From: Eublepharis macularius
Taxonomy: Eukaryota; Chordata; Lepidosauria; Squamata; Eublepharidae
NCBI RefSeq assembly: GCF_028583425.1
Contig: NC_072791.1
Span: forward strand, 40,989,368 to 41,053,367
Direction: 5' to 3'
Length of the DNA stretch: 64,000 nt
A program made the position numbers and the translations under genes. Under the pieces are notes generated by a model that was not told the DNA's origin, did not search any database, and was given only the letters and a program-made list of their open reading frames with translations. Shown piece by piece: positions 10,880-22,012 of the stretch; the stretch's first letter is position 1; every line of letters starts with the position of its first letter.

Positions 10880-11036
10880 ATTTAATTTAATTTTTTTAAT
10901 TTATTGGATTTATACTCCACCCTCCCCACATCAGCGGGCTCAGGGCGGATAACAACACAATTTAAAACAGATTTAACTATGATTAAAATGATAAAAATAC
11001 TACATCTTATCATTAAAATTACATTTATATAAATAT

Positions 11037-11037
<1 letters not shown>

Positions 11038-11087
<50 letters not shown>
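11038..11087. repeat. (GA)n microsatellite in unit 1
   Basis: About 25 GA units in the L2 3' UTR. Confidence 0.95.
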
Positions 11088-11088
<1 letters not shown>

Positions 11089-11586
11089 ACATAATTTGAT
11101 TTGGACATTCCATACAGCAGTTCTTCCCAGAACAAAAATATAAAAAGATGGACAATGACATTGCATGGGAGGGCATATGGTTTAACCCCCCCATCTGGGG
11201 GGGGGGCACCGCCTAGCATCCACCATATGCCTGGAAGAACAACTCTGTCTTACAGGCCCGGCAAAATGTTAACAAGTCTTGCTGGGCCCTGGTCTCATGA
11301 GACAGAGCGTTCCACCCGGCTGGGTCCAGGACTGAGAAGGTCCTGGCCCTGGTCGATGCCATGCATCTGACAAAGAGATGCTGCATCTGACAAAGAGACC
11401 TGCGGCTTTTGAAAACTTATGCTACAATAATTTAATTTAATTTTTTTAATTTATTGGATTTATACTCCACCCTCCCCACATCAGCGGGCTCAGGGCGGAT
11501 AACAACACAATTTAAAACAGATTTAACTATGATTAAAATGATAAAAATACTACATCTTATCATTAAAATTACATTTATATAAATAT

Positions 11587-11587
<1 letters not shown>

Positions 11588-11621
<34 letters not shown>
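11588..11621. repeat. (GA)n microsatellite in unit 2
   Basis: The same locus in the second duplicate, about 16 bp shorter than in unit 1, so it changed length after the duplication. Confidence 0.95.
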
Positions 11622-11622
<1 letters not shown>

Positions 11623-11744
11623 ACATAATTTGATTTGGACATTCCATACAGCAGTTCTTCCCAGAACAAAAATATAAAAAGATGGACAATGACATTGCAT
11701 GGGAGGGCATATGGTTTAACCCCCCCATCTGGGGGGGGCACCGC

Positions 11745-14349
11745 CTAGCATCCACCATATGCCTGGAAGAACAACTCTGTCTTACAGGCCCGGCAAAATG
11801 TTAACAAGTCTTGCTGGGCCCTGGTCTCATGAGACAGAGCGTTCCACCCGGCTGGGTCCAGGACTGAGAAGGCCCTGGCCCTGGCCAATGCCAGGTGGGC
11901 CTCCCTAGGGCCAGGGATCTTTAATAGATGTTTATTACATGAACGAAGGGTCCTCTGGGGCTCATATAGGGAGAGACGGTCCCGCAGATATGTTGGTCCC
12001 AGTCCGCATAGGGCTTTATAAGTTAGTACCAAAACCTTGAACCTGATTCAGTACTCCACCAGCAACCAATGAAGGTGGCACAACACCGGTGTAATATGCC
12101 CCCATACCGGTGCTCCGACGATGACCCACACTGCTGCATTCTGTACCAGTTGTAACCGCTGGATCAGGTTCATGGGAAGCCCAGTGTAGAGTGTGTTACA
12201 GTAGTCCAGCCTAGAGGTGACCATTGCTTGGACCACTGTAGTCAAGTCGCGGGATGATAGATAGGGGGCAAGTTGCCTGGCTTGTTGAAGATAGTAAAAA
12301 GAAGACCTGGCAACCGCAGTGATCTGATCCTCCATCTTCAGGGAGGGATCAAAAATCACCCCCAGGCTCCTAACTCTCGGGGCCAGTGTAAGCATTGCCT
12401 CATCGAGCGTACGAAGCCGGGGTCCCGAAACCATCCCTCCATGACTCAAGTACATGATCTCCATCTTCGTAGGGTTCAGCTTCAGCTGACTTTGTCTCAA
12501 CCATCCAGTCACAGCCTCAAAAGCACGCTCCAGGACACCCGGTGTCGATCCAGGCTGGCCGTCCAACAACCGATAAAGCTGGGTGTCATCCGCATATTGG
12601 TGACACCCAAGCCCGAAACTCCACACCAGCTGGGCGAGGGGGCACATATAGATATTAAATTATAATGGGGAGAGTATCGCTCCCTGCGGCACACCACATA
12701 CTAGTGGCCTACGGGACGATAACCTCTCCCCAAGCACCACCCTCTGTCCCCGATCATGGAGAAAGGAGATTAGCCACTGCAATGCTGTCCCCTGTATCCC
12801 CACATCAGCGAGGCGGTGGGTCAAAAGATCATAATCGACCATATCAAATGCTGCTGACAGATCCAATAAAATCAGCAGTGCCGATCCGCCCCTATCCAGA
12901 TGCCTGCGGAGATTGTGAGGGCGACCAGCAGTGTCTTGACCCCATATCCTGGGCGGAAACCAGACTGGAAGGGATCTAGGGCCGAGGTCTCCTTCAGGAA
13001 ACTCTGCAGTTGCTCCTCCACTGCCCGCTCGCTCACCTTACCCAGAAACGGGAGGTTCAAGACCGGGTGGTAACTGAGCAGATTGGCGGGGTCTAATTAT
13101 GGTTTCTTCAAAAGAGGCCATACCACAGCCTCCTTTAGTGCCCTAGGAAAATCTCCAGAGCTTAAGGACAAGTTTACAATCACCTCTAAGAAATCCCATA
13201 GTCCGTCAACATTGGCTTTTACCAGCCATGACGGACACGGGTCCAGGGGGCATGTGGTAGGCCATACCACCTGCAGGATCCTGTCCACCTCTTCCCCCCA
13301 AAGGGGGCCAAAACGATTAAATATACACCCCGAAGACAGCCATGTGGCCTCTAGTTCACGTACCGTATCAACTGTGGCTGGTAAATCACAGCAGAGAGAC
13401 AAGATCTTATCAGCAGCAAAGCTCGCAAAAGCCTCATAGCTTATCTCCGAATTCGAATTTTGGGTGTCTCCGCCTAATTGGGAGACCAATGAGTGAAGCA
13501 CATTAAACAGTTTAGCCGGGCATGAGCTAGCTGATGCAATGGAAGCCGCATAGTATTCCTTCTTCACAGCTTTCACCACCATCTCATAGGATCTCATAAA
13601 CAACCTATAGGATATTCTTGCTTCCTCGTCACGAGATCACCGCCACACGCACTCAAGTCATCTTAGTTCCTGTTTCTGTCGCTGTAGCTCCTCCGTATAC
13701 CAAGGAGCTTGGCAATTTCGGCAATGAAGAGGACAACAGGGAGGTATTTCATCGATGGCCTCGGAAAGCCAGACTTGCCAGTTCTCCTCTAGCTCATCTA
13801 ATGAACTGCTGTGGAGCATCAGTTCCCGCAGGGCATTCTAGAAACCAATTGGATCCATAAGTCTCTGCGGGCGAGCACAAATTTGCTCACTGCCCTTGCG
13901 GGGGGGGGGGGGGGCTGACACACCCAGCCAAGCCTCCAGGACTGCATGGTCTGACCATGGCACTGGCTCTATTCTATACAGAACCACATCCAATCCCACC
14001 CCGAAGATCAAATCTAGCGTGTGGCCCGTTTCATGTGTGGGTGCCGATACAAACTGGGAAAGTCCCAGTGTTGCCATGGCTGACACCAGGTCCGCAGCCT
14101 GTACAGAGGCGGCATCATTAGCATGGATGTTGAAATCCCCCAGCACTATCAGCCTGGGGTACTCCAAGGCCCACCCCGCAACCACCTCCAACAGGCGCAG
14201 CAGGGCACCTGCTGGTGCGCTAAGCGGTCGGTACACCAGACAGCCAAACTTTCCTTGGCATTCCACACCAGGCCCACACAATCAATGCCAGAGATCTTCG
14301 GGATGCGAAGTGGCCTGAGGGAGAATCCCTCCCGGATGAGGATTGCCAC
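11745..14349 (-). pseudogene. Broken L2 ORF2 (endonuclease and reverse transcriptase)
   Basis: The order on the minus strand is as follows. An APE-type endonuclease segment has the motifs LGDFNIHAN, SAPTHETGHTLDLIF and WSDHAVL. A linker includes CPAKLFNVLHSL. The reverse transcriptase has the palm block DLSAAFDMVDYDLL, then GVPQGAILSPL, then the catalytic YADDTQLY, then LKLNPTKMEIMYL. The C-terminal part includes LTYKALCGLGPTYL. The L2 clade is assigned from these motifs. Damage is visible: an in-frame stop (TAA, minus strand 12662-12660) lies between SPL and FNIYM in the palm domain, and frame changes occur near 13060-13100, 13603-13838 and 14149-14281. The element cannot make a full enzyme. 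Confidence 0.85.
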
Positions 14350-14382
14350 CCCACCCCCGGGGGGGGGGGTCAGTTCACCCAG

Positions 14383-14418
14383 AGTTGCTTAAAGGTGCTA
14401 CTGGACTCTTTACTATTT
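14383..14418. repeat. Foldback element FB1, right part
   Basis: AGTTGCTTAAAGGTGCTACT and the following ACTCTTTACTATTT complete the right arm of FB1; they are the reverse complement of 10735-10772. Confidence 0.85.
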
Positions 14419-14699
14419 TGAGCTAGATTTGAATTTCACAGCCCAAAGAGGGCTTTTGCCCAATAGGGCTTCTGATTGGCCTTTGAAGACTTGATTGTCT
14501 ATGAAGATTTTTAAAAATGTTGCTGTAACAACAGCTGCCACGACACCACAAGTATCTTCACTGTGCGACTGATGGTAAGCTGTATGTATTAAAGGAAATA
14601 TTTTAAAACACTATAATTTAAAAGGAATTTTGTTAAAAAACACTTCTACCTGAAATGCTGAAGATTTATTATTTGAGTTATACATGACCTTATTCCCTG

Positions 14700-15137
14700 A
14701 CATTTTGTGATTGGCTTCACCTCTTGCAAAAGTAGGGATCCTAGGTCCCACAGTGGGAGCAGTAAATCCCTCGCTCTCACCCTCTGTCCCCCACCATCAT
14801 TCATCTGGCCAGCTGGGGGGAGAGGTGGGGGAGTAGGCCTCCTGGTCACACTCATGGGGTGGTGCAACATCACTCCTGAGAGTGACATCATCGCACCGCC
14901 CCAGGAGTGCTCCCGCACTTCGTAGCAGGCCAATTTGGGCCCCAAATGGGTTGAATTGGGCCCGCTTGGGGCCCAAATCAACCCGCTGCAAAGTGTGGGA
15001 GTATTTCTGGCCCCTGTGTGATCCTGGAAGTGACATCATCACGCTGTCCAGGGGACACGCACATGCAAAGATGTTAGAAAAAGTGAGTGCTGGGTCCCTC
15101 CCCTCCCACTGGGAAGGTAAGGGGACCTGGCAACCCT
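14700..15137. repeat. Interspersed repeat ending in TGGCAACCCT (unclassified)
   Basis: Contains the recurring words AGTGACATCATC (twice) and ACCTGGCAACCCTATG. Similar words occur near 20560-20610, 23690-23820 and 38735-38998, so this is a dispersed family. A palindromic block with GGGCCCAAAT-like words lies at 14930-14985. It has no coding capacity. Confidence 0.5.
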
Positions 15138-15264
15138 ATGCAGAAGCCATTTTTATTGTTGACTCTTCCTCCTGAAGCAGTCATTGTGTGGTTAAGCCCC
15201 CACCCTGTGTCAGAATTCCAAATGTGTCCACAGGGTCAAAGAGGTTGGGGACCTCTGGTGTAGA
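15138..15264. repeat. Interspersed repeat, copy 2 (partner of 1390-1507)
   Basis: Shares CACCCTGTGTCAGAATTCCA and GGTTGGGGACCTCTG with copy 1. It ends directly at the SINE tail that follows. Confidence 0.5.
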
Positions 15265-15268
15265 TAAT

Positions 15269-15308
<40 letters not shown>

Positions 15309-15537
15309 TTCGATTTATATACTGCTCTTCAGGACAACTTAATGCCCACTCAGAGCGGTTTACAAAGTATGTCATTATTATCCCCACAACAAAACACCCT
15401 GTGAGGTGGGTGGGGCCGAGAGAGCTCCTAGAAGCTGTGACTGGCCCAAGGTCACCCATCTGGCTTCAAGTGGAGGAGTAGGGAATCAAACTCAGTTCTC
15501 CAGATTAGAGTCCCACACTCTTAACCACTACACCAAT
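15265..15537 (-). repeat. tRNA-derived MIR-like SINE with (GTT)n tail, copy 1
   Basis: On the minus strand it begins with a tRNA-like head (TGGTGTAGTGGTTAAGAGTG as A box, GAGTTTGATTCCC as B box). The conserved GTGACCTTGGGCCAGTCAC-type core comes next, and it ends in a (GTT)n tail seen as (AAC)n at 15268-15308. A second full copy lies at 56491-56750. Confidence 0.8.
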
Positions 15538-16839
15538 ATGTTCCAACATATTTTTGCTCAAAGTATAGATGAGTCAGACTGATTGGCTCACTTTACTGTA
15601 CTCTCCCAATGGTTGGTGCTAGCCTGAAAGGAAATGGCCCCGCTGATGGTATGCTTCAAAGGAACATTAGATTGAGTTCCAGGAGTAATATGTTCTATTA
15701 AGTAAGCTGAATCTTGCATACCTGTGGTGCTATTGTGAAGATATTCACTAACGAAAAAACTTTGATGTCGAATTTCAATATTATAGTCCTCTTAACACTC
15801 ATCAACGTTCAAGAAGATTTGAAGTAATAGTCTTACAGAGCTTTATACTAAAATTGCTCCCCAAACAGTCATTTTCAGGATTTTGGTTTATACTTCTTCC
15901 TTTATTATTATATCTTATTTACCTATGTGTTGGAAAATTAGCTTTTAAGCATTCTTAACCATGGGTCTTCTAAAAGTCTTCAATAAACCAAAGATGCAAA
16001 GTTCCCACTAAATTCAACAAGCCTTTAAAAACATCATTCCTCTTATTGTGGCATGTAATAAATAAGGTTGGTATGTCATATCGGAAAGACATGATACTAC
16101 ATAATTATTGTTCATTAGTCCTTTTAAAATATGTTTATTTATTTTCCTAAAATTTAACATGGTTAAACATTCAGCACTTTAGTGCTTAGACAATGAGAGA
16201 AGCTCATTTTTGGTTTTTTATAAAATAAGCCACAGCAAAACATTAATAATGATTTTGCTGATATTTTATTACTTATTGGGTGCCACAAGAGAATTCACTG
16301 CTAAACAAACTCTGCTGCTACCATTGAGATGATTCCCAGACTTAAAATTAGGTGTGTGGTTAAGTTGCTTGCTGAATTAGGACTATTGGTGTTGATTTTA
16401 CTAAACGGATCCAAATTGATGGAAAATTCTGGGTCAATTGTAACTTCTTTTGCCAGGGGGGCGGGTGGAGGTGGGGTGGGGTACGAAAACAGAACCTATT
16501 TAGAACTATATAATAAAAAAAATGTAATCTCTGATATTTCATTTGAGGAAAAAAAGATAATTTTGAATCATAACCAGAAAATAAATATTTTGGGTCTCAA
16601 GAGGACTGTCAACCTCAAAAATTACTGACATGCTGTGTATTTTGAATATTTTAAAGCAAACTTTAGGAAGAGGAGTTGAGTATAGACAGAGAGAACTCTG
16701 TCTGGATAGAAAACATCTGCTTTAACTCACATTATTACCTGTCTTGCTAATTGCAAAAGGAATTTCAGCTGGCCTGGGTTACAGGTCACATAGGAATAGA
16801 GTTGCCACTCTAGCATAATACTGTATTGCTTGTGGTCTC
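15538..16839. other. Intergenic, no gene seen
   Basis: AT-rich, without recognisable gene, RNA or repeat. A 99-codon frame at 16329-16628 shows no motif. Confidence 0.4.
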
Positions 16840-17250
16840 CCTTCCCCTAATTAAAGATGCACTCCTTCCAATGGATATAGCCTGTTTTATTGCTTAAAAT
16901 GAAGGCAGTGTTTATTCTTACGGTGGTGGTAACAAGCGACCTTTCTCTTTTTGCCCATCATGAAACTACACATAGCAGATCTCAGACAACCTTAGTAAGG
17001 CTTGTGGTAGTTTGTCTATACAACTCGCAGTAAATAGTCTCATCATTAAACTGCATAACTTGAATGATATTAATTAGTGCAGCCAATATCATAATAAAGT
17101 TATTTTACAGTTGTTACCATAACTTTCTGATCCTTGACGCTCTCGGGGCTGCTTCTGATTTTAGTTTTAATGGGGTTGCCATGCCCAATTAAATGGATGC
17201 TTTTTGCATCCATCAGCTAATCATATTCTCAAACTTGCTGCCTGTTTAGA
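16840..17250. promoter_or_regulatory. Candidate conserved noncoding element A
   Basis: Low-repeat, AT-rich sequence with dense homeodomain and POU-like words: ATATTAATTAGTGCAGCC at 17068-17086, CCCAATTAAATGG near 17186 and TTTTTGCATCC near 17201. This texture is typical of developmental enhancers. Nothing in the sequence alone proves conservation. Confidence 0.3.
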
Positions 17251-17434
17251 TCACAATGAATCTATAGTTTCTTCCTGAGAAGTGGATAATCTACCAAGAT
17301 AGTGGAAACCATGTGTTATTATTTGGCACGCAAGTAAATACTTTTAGAAATGAGGCTATTTCTCAAGATCAGATTCAGCTTCCTTAGGATTTCAGAACCC
17401 CATGTTTCTAGCCCATATTAAGTAAACCATCTAT

Positions 17435-17632
17435 GGGTCGCACTACAAGTGACAAATGACACTTGCCTGGCAAGTGAACAGACTCACGTGTATTCCTCCC
17501 TGTTCACTTGCCATTCACTTGTGCTCCATTTGATCAAGTGGACAGCAAGTGAATGACAAGTGAACAGGGAGGAATACACGTGAGACTGTTCACTTGCCAG
17601 GCAAGTGTCATTTGTCACTTGTAGTGCAACCC
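17435..17632. repeat. CAAGTG-type palindromic MITE, copy 3 (long variant)
   Basis: A 198-bp palindrome with GGGTCGCACTACAAGTGACA ends. The arms are extended by a GTGAACAG...CACGTGTATTCCTCCC block present on both sides. It is the longest member of the family. Confidence 0.85.
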
Positions 17633-17814
17633 TAACTGTTCCATGACCCATTCCTTTATAAATTCCACAGTTGATGGGAACAATACTTGCTTGAGACATT
17701 ATGATGGTTTGAACTGTTCTCTGAAGCAATGAATGAATTGCTTCAAAGAGGCAGAGATGGCAAAGCATCTTCTGGGCATGGAGCTGGGGGTCACTGGGGC
17801 AGTTAGGGGGTAGT

Positions 17815-17895
17815 TGTGAATTTCCTGCATTGTGCAGGGGGTTGGACTAGATGACCCTAGCAGTCTTCCAACCCTATGATTCTATGATTCTAATC
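17815..17895 (+). repeat. CR1 LINE 3' tail
   Basis: Sense CR1 3' end: AATTTCCTGCATTGTGCAGG, GGTTGGACTAGATGACC, then the terminal tandem ATGATTCT. Only the extreme 3' end is present, as usual for 5'-truncated CR1 insertions. Confidence 0.85.
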
Positions 17896-20135
17896 AATTT
17901 ATTGTTTTTGGCCATAGGCCATCACAAAATTACAGAAATCATGCTAAATAATGTAGCTTTCCGAATAAAACTAATAAAAATGCCCAAGAATCACCTCCAA
18001 CCTGCATCATGGGGCCCACTTTTAATTTTTTACTCTTAAAATTTATATTCCCCCTCCCCCTTTTCTCTCACTCTCCATTTCTTCTCCTGTTCTCTGTTTT
18101 TATTTTAATTCTGTTCCATTTTTCTGTTTCTGGCTTTCCAGCTCTCTCTCTTAAAAAGCGTAAATAGTGGTGCTTTGGTGAGACCCATCAGATGCAGCAA
18201 CTTCTCACATAGTAAAACTGTTCGTTTCAAGGGGCAGAACAGAGCATGCATGTCTTACTGTTCTCACATGCAGCAGGTTCCTACTCGGAAAAAAACTAGC
18301 TGATCAGGAAGAGGGTTTGATCAGAATCTTTCCTCTGTTATCTAGTTTTCTACATTCAGGAAGAGTTACTGTTTTTATGTGGGAGCATTAAGTCATGTGA
18401 CTCCCTCACCTGTAGACTGAAGAGGTACAGTTCAGGAACAGTTCACAAACACACACACACACACACACACACACAAAGGCAAGTGTCCTGACTGATTCAT
18501 CAACCCCTAGCCCAAATCCCTGGACCTAGAAACATGAAATTTGGGGAGAACATTCATGATGTAAACACCCACTAAGAAGGAATTTTAAGAAATTCTCCCC
18601 CTAAGGGGGGTAAAAAGGGGTAAAAAGTGTTTTCACAAAGGGATACAGCTTCCCTGTGTGGCTGACAGGCTGCTGCCTGCTTGCGCCCCCACCCACTGCC
18701 AGCTCTGCCTCTCTTCCCTGATTGGGCCAGCCTTTCAAGGTCATTTGTACTGTATATGCGGGCTGATTGGGCCTCACAACATTTCCCACCTCATCCCCCT
18801 CCCCCCAGAGACAGTTGGAACATAGAGTTCATTTGCGTATGTGGCCTGATTGGTCCTCCCCCCCCCCGGCCCCGCATTCTAAACAGTATGCAGTTGCTGT
18901 TGGGATTAATTGAATGTGTCCTGAGATAAAATGCACCTCCAGTCCTCCCCTAAACATTCACTAGGGTTGTCAAAGGAAAAAACCCCCCGAAAAATGTTAC
19001 ATACCCATAAGTATTTTAACTGGATTTAAAGTAGTTAAATACTGTAGGAAAGTACGGGTATCAAGCTAGTTAAGACATAAAGCTGAGTTGCTTGTTATGA
19101 TATTTTCTCCACCCAGAACTCTATAGAAGTTTATGTACTGCTAGCCTTAAGGAGGACTCGGTGTTCTCTGTGTGTGATGGCACAGAGAAGCACTTGAAGA
19201 ACAATTATGGGTAAATGACCCTATTTTCTGGTGAATTAGCTGCAGCTACATAGAAGTAATTGTAATGGTTACTTTGACTGGTAGCAAGTGAGAGTTAAAA
19301 TATATCTGCATTAGTAACTCCTAAAGAACAGAGAAGCCTGGAGTTCAAACTCTTGGACTGCTTGGGAACTTTTTTTACCAGAATGAAGTAGTAATTATTC
19401 TACTGAAGGGCAAATTAATTTCCTTTGAGGGAATATGTCAACTGAGACAGGCAGTGAGGTTTAAAACATGTTACTAACAGAAAATGAATGTTCCTGCCTC
19501 TTTGCTCATTGTGAAAACTGATAGGTCCTATCAAACCAGAGGTGCCTGGGCTTGACCCCCAGGGGACAAGGTGGGTGGGGGCAGTGGGTTATCATGCACT
19601 CCTGCTGGGATTGCTGGTGGGAGGGGGGACCCGGTACACACTGGGAGGACAACCTTTGCACATGTGCAAAGCATGCACATGCTCCTGTGTCCAACACGAT
19701 GATGTCACTTCAAGCGCCAGCAGCGGGCATGCCTCCGTGCTTTACAAGGGGCCAATTCATCCCAGATTAGCCTAACAACAACCCTGAGAGGTAGGTTAAG
19801 ATGAGAATATGTGATGTGACTGGCCCAAAGTCAATCAGTGATCTTCCTTTGTAGAGGGGAGTTGAACCTGGGTCTCTCAGAGTCTAATCCGAAACTCTAA
19901 CCACTAACTTGGCTGTTCATGGCTCCAGTCTTCATATTTAAGTCTCCACAAATGGGGCCACATTGAAGATTAGATATTTTGATGATATACATGTAAGATA
20001 AGGTAAGTTGCATTTTTTCTATTAAAACGGAAATTATTATTTTAATATGATGATTGCTACCATTATATGTTCATTTTGTTTCCATCTTTCTTTTATTTGC
20101 TCATGTTTACAGGCAGATTAGATGTGATGAGAAAG
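17896..20135. other. Intergenic with minor repeats
   Basis: No gene was seen. A (CA)n microsatellite lies at 18449-18475. About 18476-18970 reads like a dispersed repeat (GACTGATTCATCAACCCC, then CCTGGACCTAGAAACATGAA) that I cannot classify. 19530-19750 shares the TGATGTCACTTC-type words of the 14700 family. Confidence 0.45.
19751..19912 (-). repeat. MIR-like SINE fragment, copy 2
   Basis: Shows the antisense core ACTGGCCCAAAGTCAATCAG, the B-box-like GTTGAACCTGGGTCTC and the A-box side CTCTAACCACTAACTTGG. It is older and more diverged than the copies at 15265 and 56491. Confidence 0.6.
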
Positions 20136-20345
20136 CCATATGAATACATGAAGCTGTCTTATACTGAATCAGACCATTGGTCCATGAAGGTTAGTATTGT
20201 CTACTGAGATGCTCCAGCATCTTGGGCAGAGGTATTTCCCATTATTGACTATCTGATACTTTTAACAGGCAATGCCAGGGATTGAACCTGTGACTTTCTG
20301 TATATCAAGCAGAGACTATATCACTGAGCTGCAGCTCCTCTCCAA
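20136..20345 (-). repeat. tRNA-derived SINE, copy 2
   Basis: The antisense form starts with ATACATGAAGCTGTCTTATA and ACTGAATCAGACCATTGGTC, and ends with the tRNA-like head (GGGATTGAACCTGTGAC as B box). Confidence 0.7.
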
Positions 20346-20837
20346 GGCCAGTGTTTTATATGTGAAGGAGTCAGACACTTAATACAAAAATAATCCACAG
20401 CTCGATTTTATACATGAATGGAATGAAGACATGAACAACAAACATGGCTGCCACAGCTAATTTGGCTAGAGTTGCCAGGTCCGTACAGATAAGTGGTAAG
20501 AGGGTGGGTGGGTGGTGGGCAGTGCATACTCATGGCTGAGGTCTTTTTTTGGCTATGTTTCCAGTCATACTGGAAGTGAAGTCATCAGCACAAGTGTGGG
20601 AGCATGCACACAGCAGTTTCCCCATCCTGCTTGTTGATGGTGAGCAATCTCCAGGGACTTACCTCCTCCTGATGATCACTAGCAATTGGTGGGCAGGGGC
20701 AGGAATCTCTGGGACTTTGCCCACCACTGATGGGCACCTGGGAACCATACATTTGGTCCTTACTAATAGCCCAAGCTTATTAAATGTCACAGTAAAATCA
20801 TTTTTGTTTCGGCACATCAAAATCTGTATAAGAGTGA

Positions 20838-21128
20838 ACTAAGAGTGGCTTTTTACTCAAATGGGAGGGCTGTATTGTAGGGATGGGGCCTCAGATGCTT
20901 CACTAACAAGTTGGGGATCATAGACTTCATCACTATTTTTGCCTTATCTGCTGCTTTAAATATGTACTCCTATGTACAACCAGCACTCCATGTTGTCTAA
21001 TGTTAGTCCTAGAATTGATTTTGTTTTGCTCCAGTATTTTTCTACTCTGCCTTGGATCCTTGCTAATGCTATGTCTTTAAACTTGTAACTGTTTACCTTA
21101 TGGTGTTGTATTGAAATGTACTTGATAC
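20838..21128 (+). repeat. L2 3' fragment, part before the hAT insertion
   Basis: The sense strand of the same L2 3' region seen inverted at 800-1015. It continues after the hAT element at 21919-22012, where the typical L2 end GCCTTGAGTCTCAGTGAGAA and an (AAAT)n tail are found. Confidence 0.75.
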
Positions 21129-21910
21129 TAGAGATGGGCACAAAGAGAAAAAAAACCCACGAACATGATGTTCATTGTTCATTGCCATCCACGAACAGGG
21201 ACTCATGAACAACCATGAACATGGCCCTGTTCACGAACATGTTCGTGGTTGGCTGTTTGTGGGGGCCAGCAGGCTCTCCTCCAGCCATCATCCAGGTCAA
21301 GATCCCTACTGCACCACTCTCAGAAACCTGACCTGAGCAGGCATCAGGAAAGGTACCAACAATAAATAATAGCTTGGCCCCAGGGCCTGGCAGCAGCCCT
21401 GGAACTTGAAGAGGTAGATCCCTACCGCACCACTCACAGAAACCTTACCTTACTCTAGGGGTAGATCCCTATCCCACTACACACAAAGAAAAATCAAGCT
21501 CCAATGCACTCTATCAAAATGCCAACAGCAACTGTCTCTCCACTGTATGCAAAGTCAGAGCTGGGAGCCCCCTCCCCCCTGCTCTTTGCTCCCTTGTTGT
21601 AACAAATTTGGGGCTCCACACTTGGAAGGAAGACCTGCCTATCAAGCTAAATTGGGTTTAGATTGGTGTTTCCAGGGCAACAGCAGGAGTTCAGACTGAG
21701 TTCAGACAATCCCTGCTTAAGTTGCCAAGGGAATTGATTGCAGGTGCCAGACTGTCTGGTTTGACGAACAGCAACGAACAGCAACGAATGAGGCTTGCAA
21801 CGACTACCTGTTCATTTAAAATGGGGCCTCATGAACAGCTTGTTCGCGAACAGCAGATTGGGCTGTTCATGGCTTTTTTTTGTTCGTATTGCTGTTGGTG
21901 CCCATCTCTA
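21129..21910. mobile_element. Non-autonomous hAT element, copy 2, inserted in L2
   Basis: A 782-bp element with ends TAGAGATGGGCAC and GTGCCCATCTCTA. It is flanked by a perfect 8-bp target duplication CTTGATAC (21121-21128 and 21911-21918). Its body parallels copy 1 (5942-6658) with small insertions, for example a doubled CCCTACCGCACCAC-type segment. It has no transposase frame. It interrupts an L2 3' UTR, so it is younger than that L2. Confidence 0.92.
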
Positions 21911-21918
21911 CTTGATAC

Positions 21919-22012
21919 TGATTGTATTAACCTCACTGTGTAATCCGCCTTGAGTCTCAGTGAGAAAGGCGGACTATAAATGATGCAAATAAATAAATAA
22001 ATAAATAAATGC
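21919..22012 (+). repeat. L2 3' terminus with (AAAT)n tail
   Basis: The continuation of the fragment at 20838-21128. The family 3' end is followed by about six AAAT/AATA units. Confidence 0.8.

Larger units (their letters stand above)
10833..11890. repeat. Tandem duplication of about 530 bp at the L2 3' end
   Basis: Unit 1 (about 10833-11360) and unit 2 (about 11361-11890) are near-identical. Each contains the last part of the FB1 centre and right arm followed by the L2 3' UTR. The offset is 528-550 bp depending on position; the difference comes from the GA microsatellite and a small insertion near 11375-11400. The unit crosses the FB1/L2 junction, so the duplication came after the L2 insertion. 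Confidence 0.9.
10880..14382 (-). mobile_element. L2-clade LINE, about 3.5 kb, inserted in FB1
   Basis: A non-LTR retrotransposon read on the minus strand, from a 5' end near 14382 to an AT-rich 3' end near 10880. The ORF2-type product is in pieces: endonuclease (about 13838-14340), linker (13097-13603), reverse transcriptase (12048-13060) and C-terminal domain (11745-12032). It sits between the two halves of the right arm of FB1, which sets its limits. No clear target duplication was found for the L2 itself. The copy is dead (see the ORF entry) but fairly complete for this clade. Confidence 0.85.

Noticed and set aside
11038-11219. Leu/Ser-repeat peptides on the minus strand
   Set aside because: They are translations of the (GA)n microsatellite.
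12048-14281. Reverse transcriptase and endonuclease frames as host or viral genes
   Set aside because: Motif order is L2 LINE, with stops and frame changes; no gag, protease, integrase or envelope was seen.
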